Below are positions 15,647 to 26,300 of a stretch of DNA of 53,138 nucleotides, piece by piece. Position numbers and translations under genes: made by a program. Source of the DNA: Euzebyales bacterium (GTDB taxonomy: Bacteria > Actinomycetota > Nitriliruptoria > Euzebyales > Egibacteraceae); contig JACDBB010000158.1 in NCBI GenBank assembly GCA_013695145.1, positions 1 to 53,138 of the forward strand, in the 5' to 3' direction. The first letter of the stretch is position 1; every line of letters starts with the position of its first letter. Below the pieces are notes generated by a model. That model was given only the letters and a program-made list of their open reading frames with translations. It made no database searches and was not told the origin of the DNA.

Positions 15647-15701
15647 TCGACACCGTGTCGATATCGCCGCGCCAGACGCAGGAATCCCGACACGGTGTCG
15701 G
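15647..15701. promoter_or_regulatory. Pair of 15-bp palindromes in a divergent promoter region
   Basis: TCGACACCGTGTCGA (15647-15661) and CCGACACGGTGTCGG (15687-15701) are perfect odd palindromes sharing the CGACAC-N-GTGTCG core. Their centres are 40 bases apart, close to four helical turns, and they sit between the divergent DUF501 gene (start 15619) and the flavoprotein gene (start 15767). This is the form of a paired operator for a dimeric repressor. No regulator gene is adjacent, so the binding protein is unknown. Confidence 0.6.
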
Positions 15702-15766
15702 CGAGCGCGCGCGAATCGGGTAGGACCACGTGCGAGGGTTGCGGCACCGGCGATGAGGAGAGCACG

Positions 15767-16321
15767 ATGACCAGGATCGCGATCGTTGGAGACGGCCCGG
15801 CAGGTCTGAGCGCGGCGTTGTTCCTCGCCAAGAACGGTCACGAGGTCGTGGTCTTCGCCCAGGACGAGACGCTCATGCACTTCGCCGAGCTGCACAACTA
15901 CCTCGGCGTGGCGAGCGTCACCGGCACGGACTTCCAGCGGATCGCACGCGACCAGGTCACGGCGGCCGGCGCGCGGATCCGCACGAGTGAGGTCACCGCG
16001 GCCGAGGCGACCGCGGACGGCGTCACGGTCGGCACCGCGGACGGTGACCAGGAGACCGCCGATTATCTGGTCATCGCCGGGGGCAAGGCATCCCAGGCCC
16101 TCGCGGACGCGGTTGGAGCGGACCGACGGGACGGCGCCGTGGTGGTGGACAACGACTCCCGCACGACCGTCGACCGGGTGTACGCCGCAGGCCACCTGAT
16201 CCGCCCGGAGCGCAGCCAGGCGATCATCTCCGCCGGTGCCGGCGCATCGGCCGCGCTGGACATCCTCGCGCGCGAGTCGGGTCGGGACGTCCACGACTGG
16301 GACACCCCGCCCGAGGCGTAG
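15767..16321 (+). CDS. Short FAD-dependent, thioredoxin-reductase-like protein
   Basis: A 184-residue protein from ATG 15767, with GAGGAGAG 5-10 bases upstream. The N-terminus is an FAD dinucleotide-binding motif (IAIVGDGPAGLSAALFLAKNG). The C-terminal part has the second FAD contact typical of thioredoxin reductases (VYAAGHLIRPERSQAIISAGAGASAA). The middle NADPH-binding domain and the CxxC redox pair are absent, so it is a minimal flavin fold about half the length of TrxB. Such short proteins may be single-domain flavoproteins needing a partner reductase. It is transcribed alone, divergent from DUF501, with two palindromic operators upstream. Confidence 0.7.
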   Translation: MTRIAIVGDGPAGLSAALFLAKNGHEVVVFAQDETLMHFAELHNYLGVASVTGTDFQRIARDQVTAAGARIRTSEVTAAEATADGVTVGTADGDQETADYLVIAGGKASQALADAVGADRRDGAVVVDNDSRTTVDRVYAAGHLIRPERSQAIISAGAGASAALDILARESGRDVHDWDTPPEA

Positions 16322-16352
16322 TCCCCGAGGCGGGGTCCAGCCCACGGCAGGT

Positions 16353-17515
16353 TCAGTCGAAGTCGGCGGGACGGTTGGGGTCGGCGAGGTGGAGGGCGAC
16401 CCGGGCCAGCTGGGCGGGCATGACGCGGCCGAGCGACAGCTGCGGCAGGGCATCCGGATCGAACCATGCGACCTCGGCGGTCTCCTGCCCGTCGTGCACC
16501 GCGTCAGCACCGGCCTGCAGCGGCTCGCAGCGGAAGAACAGCTTCCACACGCGGAACGGGTACGGCGGCAGGGGACCGTGCCGGCTCCGATCGAAGCAGG
16601 CGAGCAGTTTGGTGGCGCGCACGGCTAGGCCGGCCTCCTCGCGGACCTCGCGCTCGACGGCGAGCCCCGGCGCGTCGGTCGGGTCGGCCCAGCCGCCCGG
16701 CAACGTCCAACCGTTGTCGTCCACCTCGCGCACCAGCAGCAGCCGGCCATCGCGGGCGACCACGCCGCGCACGTCGATCTTGGGGGTCGCGTAGCCCTCC
16801 TCCCCCGCCAGAAGGCGCTGCACGGTGCGCAAGGGCGTGCCGGCGTGGGCAGCGGCCATGACCTCGGCCGCCACGTCGCGGACCTGGGTGTAGCGCACGT
16901 GGTCGAAGCCGGGCGACTGGCTGTAGTACAGGCCGTTCTGGGCGACGGCCGCCAGCCTTCGCCCCCAGTCGAGGAGCCGGGGCTCGGTCGGCCCGGGAGG
17001 AATACGTGGTTCGGTCTGCCCGGGCGGGATGCGGGGCTCGGTCGGCTCGGCGTCGTCGAGCAGGCGCATCGGCGTGTGGGGGATGCCGTCCTCGAGGAAC
17101 TCCGGGCCATCGTCGGAGAAGCCGAGGCGGCGGTACAGCGGCAACAGGTGCGACTGGGCGTCGAGGACCACCGGGCGGACGGCGTGCCCCAGTGCGTGGC
17201 GGATCAGCGTGGCGGCCAGCCCGCGCCCCCGAGCGGCGGGCGCAGTGACGACCCGACCCACCCGGCTGCCCTCGGCCTCGCGCAGGACGCGCGCGTAGGC
17301 GAGGACTCTCCCCTCCTCTTCGATCCAGCAGTGCAGCGCGCCGGGTTCGAGGTCGCGGCCGTCGAGCTCGGGGTAGGGGCAACGCTGCTCGACGACGAAC
17401 GAGTCGACACGCAGCCGCAGCAGCGCGTAAAGGGTGGCGGGGTCCAACTCGGCCAGGCGTGCGGACCGGGGTGAAGGCCAGGCCCGCGAGCCGGGGGATC
17501 CCGATTCTGGAGGCG

Positions 17516-17519
<4 letters not shown>
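16353..17519 (-). CDS. ElaA-like GNAT acetyltransferase fused to a NUDIX hydrolase
   Basis: A 388-residue fusion. Residues about 15-155 are a GNAT domain of the ElaA type: ALLRLRVDSFVVEQRCPYPELDGRD, then the acetyl-CoA loop RVVTAPAARGRGLAATLI. A linker holds three near-identical TEPR units (TEPRIPPGQ, TEPRIPPGP, TEPRLL). Residues about 185-388 are a NUDIX protein with its N-terminal helical domain (DWGRRLAAVAQNGLYYSQ) and a NUDIX box GGWADPTDAPGLAVEREVREEAG. The GTG at 17519 overlaps the stop of the ftsB gene (GTGA). The substrates are unknown; ElaA and ADP-sugar/nucleotide NUDIX enzymes are usually separate genes. It interrupts the normal ftsB-DUF501 adjacency. Confidence 0.82.
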
Positions 17520-19473
<1,954 letters not shown>

Positions 19474-19741
19474 TCAGCACCGAGTAATACTTTACAAGGG
19501 CGTATAACGCCCGGGCTGGGTACCCCGCGAACCTGTACCGTCCCGGCGCTGCACGCCGACCGCCGCTGGGTCGCGAGTATCCGCTCGTCTCGAACGACAT
19601 GCGGTGTCCGTTGTGAGGCCCTCTCCACCTCCCATCCGCGCTGGTGATCGACGCAGGAGAGCCTCGACCGCGACACTCTGCTGGACATGGAACCGGAGTT
19701 CGGCCCCGACCCGACGAAGCATCAGCCCGTTTTCCTGTTGA

Positions 19742-19900
19742 GGATTACTTACCCGACACGATGATCTGGTTTACGACCCTTTTGGTGGTACGTGCACTAC
19801 CGCGGTCGCTGCTGAACATGCGAAACGACGCTGGCTCGTGAACGAGCTCGATCCCGAGTACGCAAGCGTGCTCGCAGGCAGGCTGGTGGCCGGCAGATAG
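19742..19900 (+). pseudogene. C-terminal remnant of an N4/N6 DNA methyltransferase
   Basis: The frame open from 19742 to TAG 19898-19900 encodes about 52 residues ending a beta-class DNA methyltransferase. It contains DDLVYDPFGGTCTTAVAAE (the SAM-binding DPF-GSG-TT motif, with Cys replacing the usual Gly or Asn) and RRWLVNELDPEYASVLAGRL. It has no start codon and is closed upstream by TGA at 19739. Just upstream, family-like pieces appear in other frames (KHQPVF from about 19718, PVEDYL from about 19734), implying at least two frameshifts. The catalytic (D/S)PP(Y/W) motif was not found upstream. The stretch is visibly less GC-rich than its surroundings. It looks like the relic of a restriction-modification methylase; sequencing errors are an alternative. 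Confidence 0.65.
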
Positions 19901-19911
19901 GAGCCGGCGCC

Positions 19912-20529
19912 ATGCCGGACATCACGGAGGTCGCAGACCAGATCGCCGGGGCGGGGTCTTGGGACGAGCGGGTGTCCCTGATCCGCACAATCCCGCAGGA
20001 GTTCGGTGAGGCGCACCGTCAAACGGTGTATGACCGCGTGGCTCAGCGCGCCTACGTAAAGCAGCTGGCACCTGACTTCGCATACATCCACCGACGAGAC
20101 GACTACGAGTTGGCTTCGGTTGGGGACGCCTACCAGCTTGCCAATGCCAGCACCTCAGGGTTCACCGAGGTCGGGCCGGCCCAGATGTGCCACGTCATGG
20201 AGCACCATGGCACGACCCTGCGGGCGTTTCGCTTGATCGTCGGCTTCTTTGACGCCCAGGATGTGCCCCGCGCGATGCTTGAGGCAAAGGCCGCGAACGA
20301 CGGCGGCACGGCACGTGACAAGGCGGCGCGGTTCCGGATGCTGCGGACGGAAGCGCAGCGGCTGGGTGGGATGCCGGTGTTCGCGCTTCTCGCAGGTCTC
20401 GGCTGGACGCGAACCGCCGATGCGCTCGGCCCGGTTGTCGCCGCGTGTGATGGGCGTGTTCACCATCGCGAACCTCGACGAGGTGGTCACCTGCCAGCCG
20501 CTGCCGCAGCTCAGAGGATCGCCGCGTAG
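19912..20529 (+). CDS. Hypothetical protein next to the methyltransferase relic
   Basis: A 205-residue frame beginning MPDITEVADQIAGAGSWDERV, 11 bases after the methyltransferase remnant, with AGGAG in the 19899-19903 region; GCCGGC arms (19889-19894, 19903-19908) could fold the leader and display this site. The first 175 residues or so have coding-like third positions and a mixed alpha/beta composition. DAQDVPRAMLEAK is loosely like a PD-(D/E)xK nuclease core, which with the neighbour suggests a restriction endonuclease, but that is conjecture. From about 20446 the base bias shifts to another frame (VMGVFTIANLDEVV), so a one-base insertion probably gives a false C-terminus. I do not recognise the family. 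Confidence 0.5.
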   Translation: MPDITEVADQIAGAGSWDERVSLIRTIPQEFGEAHRQTVYDRVAQRAYVKQLAPDFAYIHRRDDYELASVGDAYQLANASTSGFTEVGPAQMCHVMEHHGTTLRAFRLIVGFFDAQDVPRAMLEAKAANDGGTARDKAARFRMLRTEAQRLGGMPVFALLAGLGWTRTADALGPVVAACDGRVHHREPRRGGHLPAAAAAQRIAA

Positions 20530-20639
20530 TTGCGCAGTGACCTCACATGGAGCTTCCAGACCGGGGTGGCGGACCGGGTCGGCGATCGGCACCGCATGCA
20601 GCTCGAAGCCGCCCCGGAGTGCGGACAAACTGCGCAGGG

Positions 20640-20978
20640 TCAGGTCTCCTCGGGCGACGACCTCGCGGCGAGGAGCTGCTCGTTGTCGCACCCGACGTCG
20701 GCCGTCAGGAGCGCGTCGCGGGTGTCGCGCAGGAGCGCGCCAAGGACGCCGCCGCCGGGAGGGAGCCCCACGGTGCGGTAGCAGCCGGGCACCCTGGGCG
20801 CGAGCCCTGTGCCGGTCGGGGCGGTCGGGGCGGTCGGGACGGTCGGGCTCGGCCTCGGCGGAGCGCCCGGCGCGGCCGGCTCGACAGGGGTCGCAGGAGC
20901 CTCGGGCAAGCCGGGATCGTCCGCGCCGGTGCACCCTGCGAGCAGCAGGACCACGAGCACTGCGCTGACGACCCTCAT
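20640..20978 (-). CDS. Small Pro/Thr-rich lipoprotein
   Basis: A 112-residue secreted protein with a clear lipoprotein signal: MRVVSAVLVVLLLAGCTGADD, lipidated Cys at about residue 16. A low-complexity region follows with repeated PTAPTAPT (DNA GGTCGGGGC-type repeats about 20818-20850), then a short cysteine-containing C-terminal part (CYRTVGLPPGGGVLGALLRDTRDALLTADVGCDNEQ). GGGAG precedes the ATG. It lies 17 bases after mazG in the place where M. tuberculosis has lpqU, but no transglycosylase motif is visible. After the TGA the next frame keeps a coding-like base bias for some distance (GGFELHAVPIADPVRHPG), so the protein may once have been longer. Confidence 0.6.
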   Translation of the reverse strand: MRVVSAVLVVLLLAGCTGADDPGLPEAPATPVEPAAPGAPPRPSPTVPTAPTAPTGTGLAPRVPGCYRTVGLPPGGGVLGALLRDTRDALLTADVGCDNEQLLAARSSPEET

Positions 20979-20995
20979 GCGTCTCCCGGCTGCGG

Positions 20996-22147
20996 CTACG
21001 TGGCGTCCGCCTCGGCGGCCTTGGCCTGCGCCCACAGGGACAGCCACTGGTCGTCGGTCAGCTCGGCGAGCGGTCGGCCCGCCGCGGCGGCCACCGCTTC
21101 GAAGCGCGCGCGGAAGCGACGGGCGGAGCCGCGCAGGGCGAGCTCGGGGTCGACGCCGTGCCTGCGGGCCAGCCCGACCACCGCGGCGAGCAGGTCGCCG
21201 AGCTCGGCCTCCCGCTCGGCGTCGGTGCCGGCGGTGGCGAACTCCTCGAGCTCGTCGCGGACGTCGGCCAGCGCTCCGCCGTCGTCGGGCCAGTCGAAGC
21301 CCGTCTTGGCTGCGCGCCGCTGGTAGGCGGTCATCAGCTCGAGCGCCGGCTGGGCCAGCGGCACGCCATCGAACGGGCCGACGCGCTCGGGCTTCTCCGC
21401 GGCCTTCAGCTCCGCCCAGTTGGCGACGACCTCGTCCGCGCCGGCCACGTCGGTGTCGGCGAACACATGCGGATGTCGGCGCTCCAGCTTGTCGGCGATG
21501 CCGGTCGCCACGCGATCGATGTCGAAGGTGCCATCGTCGGCGCCGATCTGGGCATGGAAGACGACCTGCAGCAGCACGTCGCCGAGCTCCTCGGCGATCG
21601 CGTCCGGCTGGCCGCGGGTGATCGCCTCGAGCAGTTCGTAGGTCTCCTCGACCGCGTAGCGCGCGAGGCTGGCGTGGTCCTGCTCGTGGTCCCACGGGCA
21701 GCCGTCGGGGCCGCGCAGGCGCTCCATCACCCTGACCAGCCGCAGCAGCGCCAGCCCGCGTGGCGCCACCCCGAAGTACACGACCTCGACCTCGACCCCG
21801 GCGCGGGCCGCCTCCATGCCCAGCGTGCGCGTGAACGCCTCGCTGTCGGCCGTGCCGAACAGGTAGACGACCTCGCCGGCCGCTCGGGCGCGGTCGACGA
21901 TCCACTCGGCGCGGCCCTTGAGCTCCGGGGACAGGCCACCCAGCAGGTCGGCGCGGGTGAGCGGCTTGGTCGACGCCTCGGACGGCACGACCTCGTGGCG
22001 CAGCTCGGCGGCGTCGACGTGCGGCAGGAACGGGTGATCGCCGGCGCCGACGACCACCAGGTCGCTCGACATCAGGGCCGACCACGCATGCAGGGGCAGC
22101 AACCCCGGCAGCTCGTCAGCCGTGTCGACGAGGACCAGCCGTGCCAC
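20996..22147 (-). CDS. mazG: Nucleoside triphosphate pyrophosphohydrolase MazG with an extra N-terminal domain
   Basis: A 383-residue protein starting at GTG 22147. Residues about 1-120 form an alpha/beta domain (MARLVLVDTADELPGLLPLH...VVYLFGTADSEAFTRTLG) without a signature I know; it may be a decayed tetrapyrrole-methylase-like part as found fused to MazG elsewhere. Residues about 125-383 are MazG. They include the GPDGCPWDHEQDHASL entry motif, the metal-binding helix EETYELLEAI with EELGDVLLQVVFHAQ, and a second repeat (YQRRAAKTGFDWPDDGG, EELGDLLAAVVGLARR-like). MazG hydrolyses non-canonical or excess NTPs to monophosphates plus pyrophosphate. It follows the foldase gene by five bases. Confidence 0.9.
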   Translation of the reverse strand: MARLVLVDTADELPGLLPLHAWSALMSSDLVVVGAGDHPFLPHVDAAELRHEVVPSEASTKPLTRADLLGGLSPELKGRAEWIVDRARAAGEVVYLFGTADSEAFTRTLGMEAARAGVEVEVVYFGVAPRGLALLRLVRVMERLRGPDGCPWDHEQDHASLARYAVEETYELLEAITRGQPDAIAEELGDVLLQVVFHAQIGADDGTFDIDRVATGIADKLERRHPHVFADTDVAGADEVVANWAELKAAEKPERVGPFDGVPLAQPALELMTAYQRRAAKTGFDWPDDGGALADVRDELEEFATAGTDAEREAELGDLLAAVVGLARRHGVDPELALRGSARRFRARFEAVAAAAGRPLAELTDDQWLSLWAQAKAAEADAT

Positions 22148-22152
22148 GGGCG

Positions 22153-23214
22153 CTACTCGGTGGGCGTCGGGGCGGGCTCTGCGCCCGGGTCTTCGCCTGC
22201 ACCTGGGTCGGCGGGCGGCGCGTTGGGGTCGACCGGTGGGCCCTCGGTCGCGCCGAGCGCGTCCTCGGGCACGACCATGCCCTGCTCGGGATCCCAGACG
22301 CCGAAGCGCGGGTTCACGGTCACCTCGACCTCGGCGCGCTGGGCGGTGACGAACTCCTCGAACTCCTGCCCACCGGCGGTCGCCTCGAGGCCGGCGCGGA
22401 TCTCCTCCTCGACGTCGGCCAGCTCGGGGGCGGGGGTCCGCTCGATCACGTGGAAGCCGAACTCCGACTCGACCGGGCCGACGACCTCGCCCTCGTCGGC
22501 GGCGAACAGCGCCTCCTCGAACTCGGGCACGGTCTGGCCCGGCGCGACGAGCCCGAGGTCTCCGCCCTGGGCGGCGCTGCCGTCGATCGACAGCTCCTCG
22601 GCCACCACGGCGAAGTCCTCGCCCCCCTCGATCCGATCCAGTGCGCCCTGGGCTTCCTCCGCGGACTCGACCAGGATGTGCCGCGCGGACACGCCCTCGC
22701 CGCCGTACTGCTGGTCGTACACCGCTTGGATGTCCTCATCGGAGACCTCCGAGCCGCCGGACAGCTCCTCCTGCACGGCCGTCTGGATCGCAACGAGGCG
22801 GATCTGGCGGCCAGCCTCTTCGGCGCTCAGCCCTTGCTGGGCGAGGAACTGCTCGAATGCCTCCTCGCCGCCGCTCTGCTCGACGATCTCCTCGCGCTGG
22901 GCGGCGACGTCCTCGTCGGAGACCTCGACGCCGAGCTCGCTGGCGGCATCCTCGAGCAGCTGCGCCTGGACCAGGTCGTTCAGCACGGTCGCGCTGACCT
23001 GCTCCTCGAAGGTGCCATCCTCGTCGGCCTCGAACTGCTGGGCCAACTGCGGGTTCTCGCGCAGCGCGGCCACGCGAGTCTCGACCTCGCTGACCGGGAT
23101 GTCGGTTTCGTCGATGGATGCGGCGACGTTCGGGTTCCCGCCGGCGCAGGCAGCCAGCACGGCGGCGAGCAGCGCGGCCAGCAGGAGGCGGGCGGTGCGG
23201 GTGGACGCGGGCAC
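22153..23214 (-). CDS. Foldase lipoprotein with PpiC-type peptidyl-prolyl isomerase domain
   Basis: A 353-residue lipoprotein from GTG 23214: a signal peptide with lipobox LLAALLAAVLAAC, then a SurA/PrsA-type N-terminal helical region (EQVSATVLNDLVQAQLLEDAASELGVEVSDEDV). A parvulin domain spans about residues 170-260 (VSARHILVESAEEAQGALDRI, GSAAQGGDLGLV, FGFHVIERTPAPEL). The C-terminus is Pro/Ala/Glu-rich. The protein is strongly acidic. PrsA/SurA-like proteins assist folding of exported proteins at the outer face of the membrane. It is encoded between mfd and mazG on the same strand. Confidence 0.9.
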   Translation of the reverse strand: MPASTRTARLLLAALLAAVLAACAGGNPNVAASIDETDIPVSEVETRVAALRENPQLAQQFEADEDGTFEEQVSATVLNDLVQAQLLEDAASELGVEVSDEDVAAQREEIVEQSGGEEAFEQFLAQQGLSAEEAGRQIRLVAIQTAVQEELSGGSEVSDEDIQAVYDQQYGGEGVSARHILVESAEEAQGALDRIEGGEDFAVVAEELSIDGSAAQGGDLGLVAPGQTVPEFEEALFAADEGEVVGPVESEFGFHVIERTPAPELADVEEEIRAGLEATAGGQEFEEFVTAQRAEVEVTVNPRFGVWDPEQGMVVPEDALGATEGPPVDPNAPPADPGAGEDPGAEPAPTPTE

Positions 23215-23314
23215 GGTGCAGTCCGTTCTTTGGGGCAGGGATCTGGGGCTCGCAGGTGCCGAGCCGCCCTACGAGTGTAGGCGCGGTCCGGGCGACCCGC
23301 GATGGCCCGGACGG

Positions 23315-26300
23315 TCATCGTTTGGCGCCGCCGAGCAGTGTGGCGAGCTGACGGGCGACCGCCCCGACGAGGTCGCCGCGAGGCGGCATCGGCAGCTCCA
23401 GCGCGGCGGCTGCCGGGTTGTGGAGCGCCTGAGGGAACTCGCGGGCCAGGCGCACCTCCTGCGAGTCCGACAGGGACACCGGCGTGACCCGGAACGTGCG
23501 GCGCGGCGTGGTGGTGATCTCCCGGATGCCCCAGCGGCGGACCGCGGCGCGCAGCGCGGCGACCGCCAGCAGCCGCTCCCCCGGCCCAGGCAGCGGACCG
23601 TAGCGGTCGACCAGCTCCGCGCGGACCGCCTTGACGCCGGCCGCGTCGCGCACGCTGGCCACCTTGCGGTAGGCGTCCAGGCGCAGCGCCTCGTCGTCGA
23701 TGTAGTCGTGCGGCAGGTGCGCGTCGATCGGCAGGTCGATGCGAATCTCGACCTGCTCGTCCGCGGGGGCGGCACGACCGCCGGCGCGGGCCTGCAGCTC
23801 GTCGACGGCCTGTTTCATGAGCCGGGCGTACTCCTCGAAGCCGACGCTGGCCACGTGCCCCGACTGCTCGCCGGACAGGACGTTGCCCGCGCCGCGGATC
23901 TCGAGGTCACGCAGCGCGATCGACAGCCCCGACCCCAGCCCGGTGTGCGTCGCGACCGTCTCCAGCCGCTTGTAGGCCTCCTCGGTGAGCGCCTGGTGCT
24001 CGGGATGGAACAGGTAGGCGTAGCCGCGCTCGCTCGCCCGGCCGACGCGACCGCGGAGCTGGTAGATCTGGGCGAGGCCGAGCAGGTCGGCGCGCTCGAC
24101 GATCAGCGTGTTGGCGTTGGGGATGTCGAGGCCGCTCTCGATGATCGTGGTCGACACCAGCACGTCGAACTCGCGCTTCCAGAACGCGATCATGACCTTC
24201 TCGAGGCTGGCCTCGTCCATCTGACCGTGGGCGAGCGCGACACGGGCGCCCGGTACCAGCTCGCGGACCCGCTCGGCGGCCGCCGCGATGGTCTGCACCC
24301 GGTTGTGGACCCAGAACACCTGCCCCTCGCGCAGCAGCTCCCTGCGCACCGACAGGACGGCCAGCGACTCGTCCCAGTGCCCGACGTGGGTGATGATCGG
24401 CTGGCGCTCCTCGGGCGGGGTGTCGATCGTGGAGAGGTCGCGAATCCCGGTGATGGCCATCTCCATGGTCCGCGGGATCGGCGTGGCGGTCAGCGTGAGC
24501 ACGTCCACCGACGTCCGCAGCTGCTTGAGCTTCTCCTTGTGCCCGACGCCGAACCGCTGCTCCTCGTCGACCACCACCAGTCCGAGCTGCTTGAACCTCA
24601 CGTCCTGGCCGAGCAGCCGGTGGGTCCCGATCACCAGGTCGACGGTGCCGGCGGCCAGGCCGTCGAGGATCTGGCCCTGCTCCCTTGCGCCCGCGAACCG
24701 CGACAGGACCCTGACGTTCACGGGGAAGCCTGCGAAGCGTTCACCGAAGGTCTCGCCGTGCTGCTGCGCCAGCAGGGTGGTGGGGACCAGGACGGCGACC
24801 TGCTTGCCGTCGAAGACCGCCTTGGCGGCGGCCCGCACCGCGATCTCGGTCTTGCCGTACCCGACATCGCCGCAGATCAGGCGATCCATGGGCAGCGGCG
24901 CCTCCATGTCTTGTTTAACCTCGTTGATCGCGCTGAGCTGATCGTCGGTCTCGGTGAAGGGGAACGCCTGCTCCAGCTCGGACTGCCAGGCCGTGTCCAG
25001 CGCGAACGCGTTGCCAGGCGCGTGCATGCGCGCCTGGTACAGGCGGATGAGCTCGGCGGCCATCTCCTTGACCGCCTTGCGGACCTTGCCCTTGGCCCGC
25101 TCCCACTCGCCGCCACCCAGGCGCATGACGCGCGGCTGCTCGCCCCCGACGTACTTGGCGAGCGTGTCGACCTGATCGCTGGGGACGAACAGCTTGTCGC
25201 CGGCCGCATAGGTCAGCACGACGTAGTCACGGGTCACGGTGCCTGCCGCGCCGCCGCCGATCGCCGCCGTCGGGCCTGGCAGCTGCCGGGTCACCATGCC
25301 CTCGAAGCGGCCGATGCCGTGGACGGCGTGCACCACCGGATCGCCTGGTGCCAGGTCGAGGACCGTGTCGCCGGCAGGGCGGCGGCTCGGCAGCCTGCGG
25401 CTGACACGGCTGCGGCGGGGCCCGAACAGGTCCCACTCGGCGAGGACCGCCAGGCCGAGGGCGCTCGACCGGAACCCCTCCCTCAGTGGCGACTCGACGA
25501 TGACGATCCGGCCCGGCCCGGATCCCCGCCCACCGGTTCCCGGCTCGACGTGAGGGACCAGGCGGGCGGCCAGCCCCTCCTGGCGAAGCACCTCCGACAG
25601 CCGCAGGGCGGGACCGTGCCCGGCGGTGGTGAGCACCACCGTGTCGCCCTCCCCCGCCAGACGGCCGGCGGTCGACGCTGCGCCGGCGATGTCGCCGCGA
25701 AAGGTGTTCCACGGCTGGCCATCGACGTCAGGCCGGCCGAACGGGCCCAGCTCCCAGACCGCGCCCTGCGCCTGCTCGCGCACGCGGCCCCACTCGGCGA
25801 AGCCCACCGCGTCGGTCTCGTCCTCGGCGGTGAAGGCGAGGAGCCCGCCGTCGCTGTCGCCTGTGCCCCAGCCTGCGACCAGGAGCGCGTTGGCCTGCTC
25901 GCGGAGCTCAGCCGCCCGGTCGTCGACACGTTGCGGGTCCACGACGGCCATGCCGGCGTCCGGCGGGAAGAAGTCCGGCAGGTAGGCAGGCGCGGGGTGG
26001 ATGGCGGTCACCAGTGCTTCCATGCCCTCGAAGGCCACGCCTGCGGCCAGCAGGCCGAGTTGGTCAGCCAGTGCGGGGACCCGCTCCGCGAGCAACTGCG
26101 CCGTGGCGGCGGTCTCGGCGTCCAGGACCAGCTCGCGCGCCGCGTCGATCGCGATCGCGTCACGGTCGGCCACGGTCCGCTGGTCGCCGGCTGAGAACTC
26201 GCGGATCGTGTCGACGTCGTCGCCCCAGAACTCGACGCGGACAGGGTGATCGGCGGCGGAAGGGAAGACGTCGACGAGTCCGCCGCGGACCGCGAACTCC

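Noticed and set aside
21158-26194. A 1678-codon plus-strand open frame opposite mazG, the foldase and mfd
   Set aside because: It is antisense to three genes with clear motifs, and its translation is low-complexity Arg/Gly/Ala/Asp/His text with no recognisable domain.
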